From contig VTPC01004451.1 in the NCBI GenBank assembly GCA_011009095.1, positions 101,117-165,116 of the forward strand: a stretch of DNA of 64,000 bases, written 5' to 3'. The notes under the pieces were generated by a model that did not search any database, was not told the DNA's origin, and worked only from the letters and a program-made list of their open reading frames with translations. A program made the position numbers and the translations under genes. Position 1 is the first letter of the stretch. Each line of letters opens with the position of its first letter. This DNA is from Ignelater luminosus. Its lineage: Eukaryota; Arthropoda; Insecta; Coleoptera; Elateridae. Shown in pieces: positions 60,441 through 64,000 of this stretch.

Positions 60441-61659
60441 TAAAAGTTTTTTTTTATTATTTATTTAATATGTAGGAACTTGAAGGATGTTACATAAAAT
60501 ATTGAAATTGGGTCAAAGAACTTTTTGAACTTTGCAACCAAGTTCCAGGAAGATTTAGTCTTTATAGTTTTATAATGTCCACTAATGAGGAAACATTTAA
60601 ATCCATATATTGTTTTAAATAATTGCCCTCTCACAAGTTGAATTATTGTGAAATGCGTTCATTTAGTTGCAGTATTATTTTTATTATTACAGTTCTTGAT
60701 GTGTGTGTGTAAATATGGGAGAACATATGTAGGTAGCGGATCTGTAGGTATATAATGATTTAATGTCATTGTCAACCGTAGTAGGATCGTGCTGCAAATG
60801 GTCCGGGAGGTATTACACAATATTTAATACAAATCTGTGTGTTTGTGTATTTGTGTGACGGCATTTCTTAAAATAATTCCACATTTTCCTTTTATGTCCC
60901 CTCCGGTTTTTATAATAATAATTAACAAATTGTTTGTTGCTTCTGTTGCTATTATTCTACGTCGGTATTTATAACCTGTTAACAAACCGCTAGCTAATAA
61001 ATAAATTATTCTAGAAATAGATGCGTTGAAATGGTGAAATACTATTCAAAAATACAAAACGCTCACGTTTAGTGGTTTAGAAAAAAAAACATTTTAATTG
61101 GTAAACCGAACACCCCGTATGCGTACTCTCAATTTATTCCTTTTATATTCACTTTCGAAACTCGAAATAAAAGAATAATAATAACGGGTTCAAAGAGCTA
61201 GGCTAACTCTTGGTGGTAAATGAATGTTGCTATTCTTGTTCTGCAATTCCCATGGTTGTTGGTGTGTTTCAGTTGTTTGAAATTAACGGCATTTAACCCA
61301 ACATGGTAATTAGTTTGTCGCCGTTTGTTGCTACAGGCAACCACTGCTCCGTAGAAATTAAATTCCCTATTTTGAAATAATATCAATCTTTTCTTTCTTT
61401 TTTATTGTTACAACCGTGGGAAATAATCGAGTTAGTGCTCTATTATAGTATCTATCGATAATAATAACAATATAATTAGGTGCTTAACGCATAAATGTCG
61501 CAATCACTCGTTTTAACATTATAATTGTCCCCTTTTAAAACTCTCGTTCACCTTGCCTTTGATATTTGATATTTTTGTTGAATGCGCAATTCAGTTGTAC
61601 TAACTATATAATAAATAGAGAAGGAAGGAAGAAAGAAAGAAAGAAGTTTATTATAAAAC
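60441..61659. other. AT-rich stretch without recognised gene
   Basis: No domain-bearing frame. The word TTCAGTTG near 61590 matches an initiator but lacks a DPE at +28. A (GAAA)n-like purine tract lies at 61618-61646. Confidence 0.4.
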
Positions 61660-62040
61660 CGTAAATGGCGTGTCTAATCAGCCATAATCATCGTGTGGCA
61701 TGCTTTACGCATCCGAAGAAGTCGAAAAGAGTGAGCGAGAAGACCCCAGGCAGGCGAGCGGCTACAGCAGCAGCCAGCAGGAGCAGGAGCAAGAGCAAGC
61801 AGCACGCTATATACAATATACTCTACTTCTTTTACCTGGTGGTTTTCGCGTCCTTGCCGGCAGCGCTAGACGGAACGCGGACCACCCACTCTTTCACGGT
61901 GCACATTCCACGGGGTCCCCCGCGTCATCACCGCCGCGAATCTTCTATCTGCGTGTGTATACGTATTTGAATAGTGTGTTGTTGCACTTTTTTGTTGCTG
62001 CTGCTGCTGATGTTGCCGTTGTCGCTATTTAGATTCCGAT
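61660..62040 (+). other. GC-rich island with two open frames, possible exon or promoter
   Basis: It stands out by GC content and CpG. Two plus frames are open for 100-110 codons: 61665-61970 (basic N-terminus, then a hydrophobic stretch YNILYFFYLVVFASLPAAL around residues 50-68) and 61700-62032 (SSSQQEQEQEQ, then hydrophobic). Overlapping open frames mean composition alone could cause this. A TATATA at 61808 could be a TATA box. It may be an exon or alternative promoter of the gene suggested by 43279 and 54394, which would also run plus; no family is recognised. Confidence 0.25.
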
Positions 62041-62769
62041 CTTTGTGTTTTTATTTTTGTTTTTGTCCGATAGGATTTATTTTGAAATTTTCTTTACTCG
62101 CGAAATTAAATTATAATTGAATGACCAAAAATAAATTTGAAATGACAGTAAACTAACCTTCAAAACGTTATAATTGTCACTATGACACTCAAGGATGCTA
62201 ACATTTCGAATTATTAAAAACAATTTTTGTGCATTTCTAGTCATTGTTTACATTTCTTCATTAATTTATTTAGATTTCTATGATCGACACAAAAACTTAG
62301 CTCTCCATCTTTCCGCTTCTCTAAGGCTGCAGCATACTCACTCGCATCTTATTTTCACGTTTTACTTTTAGAAAAAAATGTTGATCTTTACACGTTTTAT
62401 TTATTTCTATCTGGATTTAAATATTTTCCACATTATAGTGGGTGTAATGTGTGAAACACTAACGCTTGGAGCATTTATAAAATGTAAACATAAAATTTTG
62501 AATTGTATTTTTGCTTCTTTTGATTTTAGGCCGACTTCCTAATTCTCTTGTTAATTTAGCATTTTTGTTTTGGCCTATTTGATTGGCCTTTAACCCGATC
62601 TTTTGAGCTAATAATTTTTTGTCTTTTTTCCTTGCTAAGCCTTTGTATTTATCTAAACAGAGTTCGGTCTCGCGTGGAAAACAGGGATAATGTGGAAAAG
62701 TCAGAGAAAAGATCTAAAAGAAGAAAAGTCAAGGAATTTAATTCAAACATGGCCTTCGTCGCCAATAAA
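62041..62769. other. AT-rich stretch with dispersed repeat fragment
   Basis: CTCGCGTGGAAAACAGGGA near 62670 is a diverged copy of 56405. Nothing else is recognised. Confidence 0.4.
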
Positions 62770-63604
62770 TACAGTGTGTCCACATTTCGATGCTCACTAT
62801 TGGGATCTCGGAAATTCTAAGATATACGAAGTCGGTTAAATTAGAAAAGATTTGGCTATTTTGGAGATCAGTTTACGTATGCTTTTGTTTTTTCAAAACA
62901 GTTCACGGCTTACTAGATATTTGCTAAAAACGAAATTATTTTTTCTTTTGAATAAAAAGCGTTTCCCACTTAGTGTGCCATGGCTTTAAACATATGAAAA
63001 TCATTCATTTTTGTCAGACAAATTACATTTGTTATGTAACAATTGCTAAAATAAAACAAAAGACGCTTTTAAGATGCTTTGCTGAGCATTCACAGATAGC
63101 ATCAAATAAGCAGCTAAAAGCGTATTTATTTTGTTTTAGCAATTTTTGCATGACAAATGAATTTCTTTGATAAAACTCACGACTTTGTGTGTTAGATGTC
63201 ATGGCACACTATGATGAAAAATGATTTTCACTTCGTAACTCGGTAAAACAAAAGAATAGCTATGTCAAACCATGTATCACTGAAAAGCATTTAAGGCGTG
63301 CAGTTTAGTAATATGGAAATCGAGTAGGCGTTCTATTAGAAAAAAATTTGGATTTACGTTTCACCGCGGAAGTAAAACAAAAGACAGTTGTGAAAATAAT
63401 TTTTTTGTGTTTCGTAGTAAATTCTCTAAAACGCCCTCTTTGCTCGTTCTTGAGATATTTCACTTAAAAAAATAATAAGATAATTTCGTTTTTAGCAAAT
63501 ATCTAGTAAGTCGTGAACTTTTTTGAAAAAACGAAAGCATAAGTAAACTGATCTCCAAAATAGCCAAATTTCTTCTAATTTAACCGACTTCGTATCTTTT
63601 ACAG
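62770..63604 (-). mobile_element. Fold-back element F1, copy c (inverted, one end truncated)
   Basis: It starts with TACAGTGTGTCCACATTTCG at a TA. The internal blocks are in the reverse order relative to copies a and b: the GCCATGGCTTTAAACATATG block comes first and the ATCTCGAATTTCC-type asymmetric block last. The far arm ends at about 63600 in CGTATCTTTTACAG instead of continuing to the terminal CACACTGTA. LINE-related sequence follows immediately. Confidence 0.8.
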
Positions 63605-63960
63605 TTAGTATTGAGATTCAGAAAGGAAAAGATTTGTACATTTTGAAATTCACATTGTTTGAGAGATTTTTAAAATGAACAACAGAGGACCTAAAATAGA
63701 ACCTTGCGGTACTCCGGATGAAATAATTAAAGGAATTTGAAAACCGACTGTAATCTCTTAATTATTAAAGTTTACTTCAGTAGACAAATACGACATGATT
63801 TTCTGGTGGGAAAAATTTTGTCTATAGTGCTGGTACGATATAAAAAAAATAGGCAATGCTGTCAAATAAATCAGAACAGCAAAAACTTCTGTTGTATTCA
63901 ATTATAATATAGTTAAAGACGAGACGAGAATAAAATTCGCCGTTCAGAACTGAAAACTGT
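63605..63960 (-). pseudogene. LINE reverse transcriptase fragment
   Basis: Minus-strand translation near 63722-63665 reads SGVPQGSILGPLLFILKIS, the standard RT box 4/5 wording of non-LTR elements, preceded by VGFQIPLIIS. Further upstream codons (to about 63900) fit the region after the LDFTKAF block only loosely and are broken. The fragment abuts the truncated end of F1 copy c and may continue beyond the window's sequence to the right. Confidence 0.72.
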
Positions 63961-64000
63961 GGCACCGAAATGCCAATATAATAAAAAAGGACAATAAAAA

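Noticed and set aside
61590-61625. Second Inr promoter at TCAGTT (61591-61596)
   Set aside because: No DPE at +28 (the sequence there is purine tract) and no TATA box at -30; a six-base match alone is expected by chance.
1-64000. tRNA, rRNA or other structured RNA genes
   Set aside because: I looked for TTCGA-type B boxes with matching A boxes and for conserved rRNA words and found none that hold together; a covariance-model scan would be needed to exclude small RNAs.

Overview
Organism and general character. The window is AT-rich eukaryotic DNA, almost certainly from an insect. Pointers are a TTAGG-type telomere-like patch (1976-2035), a Tc1/mariner transposase of the DD41D (rosa-like) type, several non-LTR retrotransposons, a textbook arthropod Inr+DPE core promoter, and short-intron-style splice signals. 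I cannot name the species or order. There is one 10-N assembly gap at 59548-59557. I see no rRNA, tRNA, CRISPR array, bacterial-type operon or recognisable endogenous virus. Layout. 1-2340 is a GC-richer array of a repeat family I call A, including a 500-bp tandem duplication, interrupted near 1720-2155 by a palindromic element holding TTAGG-like repeats. 4490-5388 is a non-autonomous inverted-repeat element. 5690-7990 is more family A. 8345-10900 is decayed LINE sequence on the minus strand with RT, RNase H and zinc-knuckle remnants. 11045-11573 is a pogo/Tigger-like MITE. 12800-19380 is a compact transposon cluster: a minus-strand LINE and a plus-strand LINE lie head to head, with an apparently whole DD41D transposon (15322-16626) between their 5'-truncated ends. 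20960-22050 is repeat family B with a regular 63-bp tandem array. 22556-23673 and 26400-29110 are family A again, in the opposite orientation. 25531, 38372 and 62770 each start a copy of one long fold-back element. 32540-34137 holds family B and an exact 171-bp direct repeat. 45480-53150 holds LINE remnants, tandem repeats and a decayed repeat with a protein-like motif. 55240-56250 is the last family A array. 58180-60440 is a 155-bp satellite containing the gap. Probable host gene. On the plus strand, a CpG-richer stretch ends in a TCAGTT initiator with a perfect-spacing DPE (start near 43279). It is followed by an AT-rich leader with several tiny upstream ORFs. About 10.6 kb downstream, a GC-rich 135-bp segment bounded by a good acceptor and donor (54394-54528) could be exon 2, possibly encoding a signal peptide. 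The rest of the gene would lie to the right of the window, and its identity is unknown. Main unexplained signal. Family A units, at widely separated loci and on both strands, repeatedly carry two short hairpins, GGGC-GNA-GCCC and GGCCACC-GNA-GGTGGCC. Both have a three-base GNA loop closed by C-G, the geometry known for unusually stable DNA mini-hairpins. The loop middle base varies (A, T, C, G) while the flanking G and A are mostly kept, and three sites carry a paired C-G to T-A exchange in the stem. Family B independently carries GCCC-GAA-GGGC. Whether this marks a structured transcript, a replication intermediate or only a mutational bias is open.
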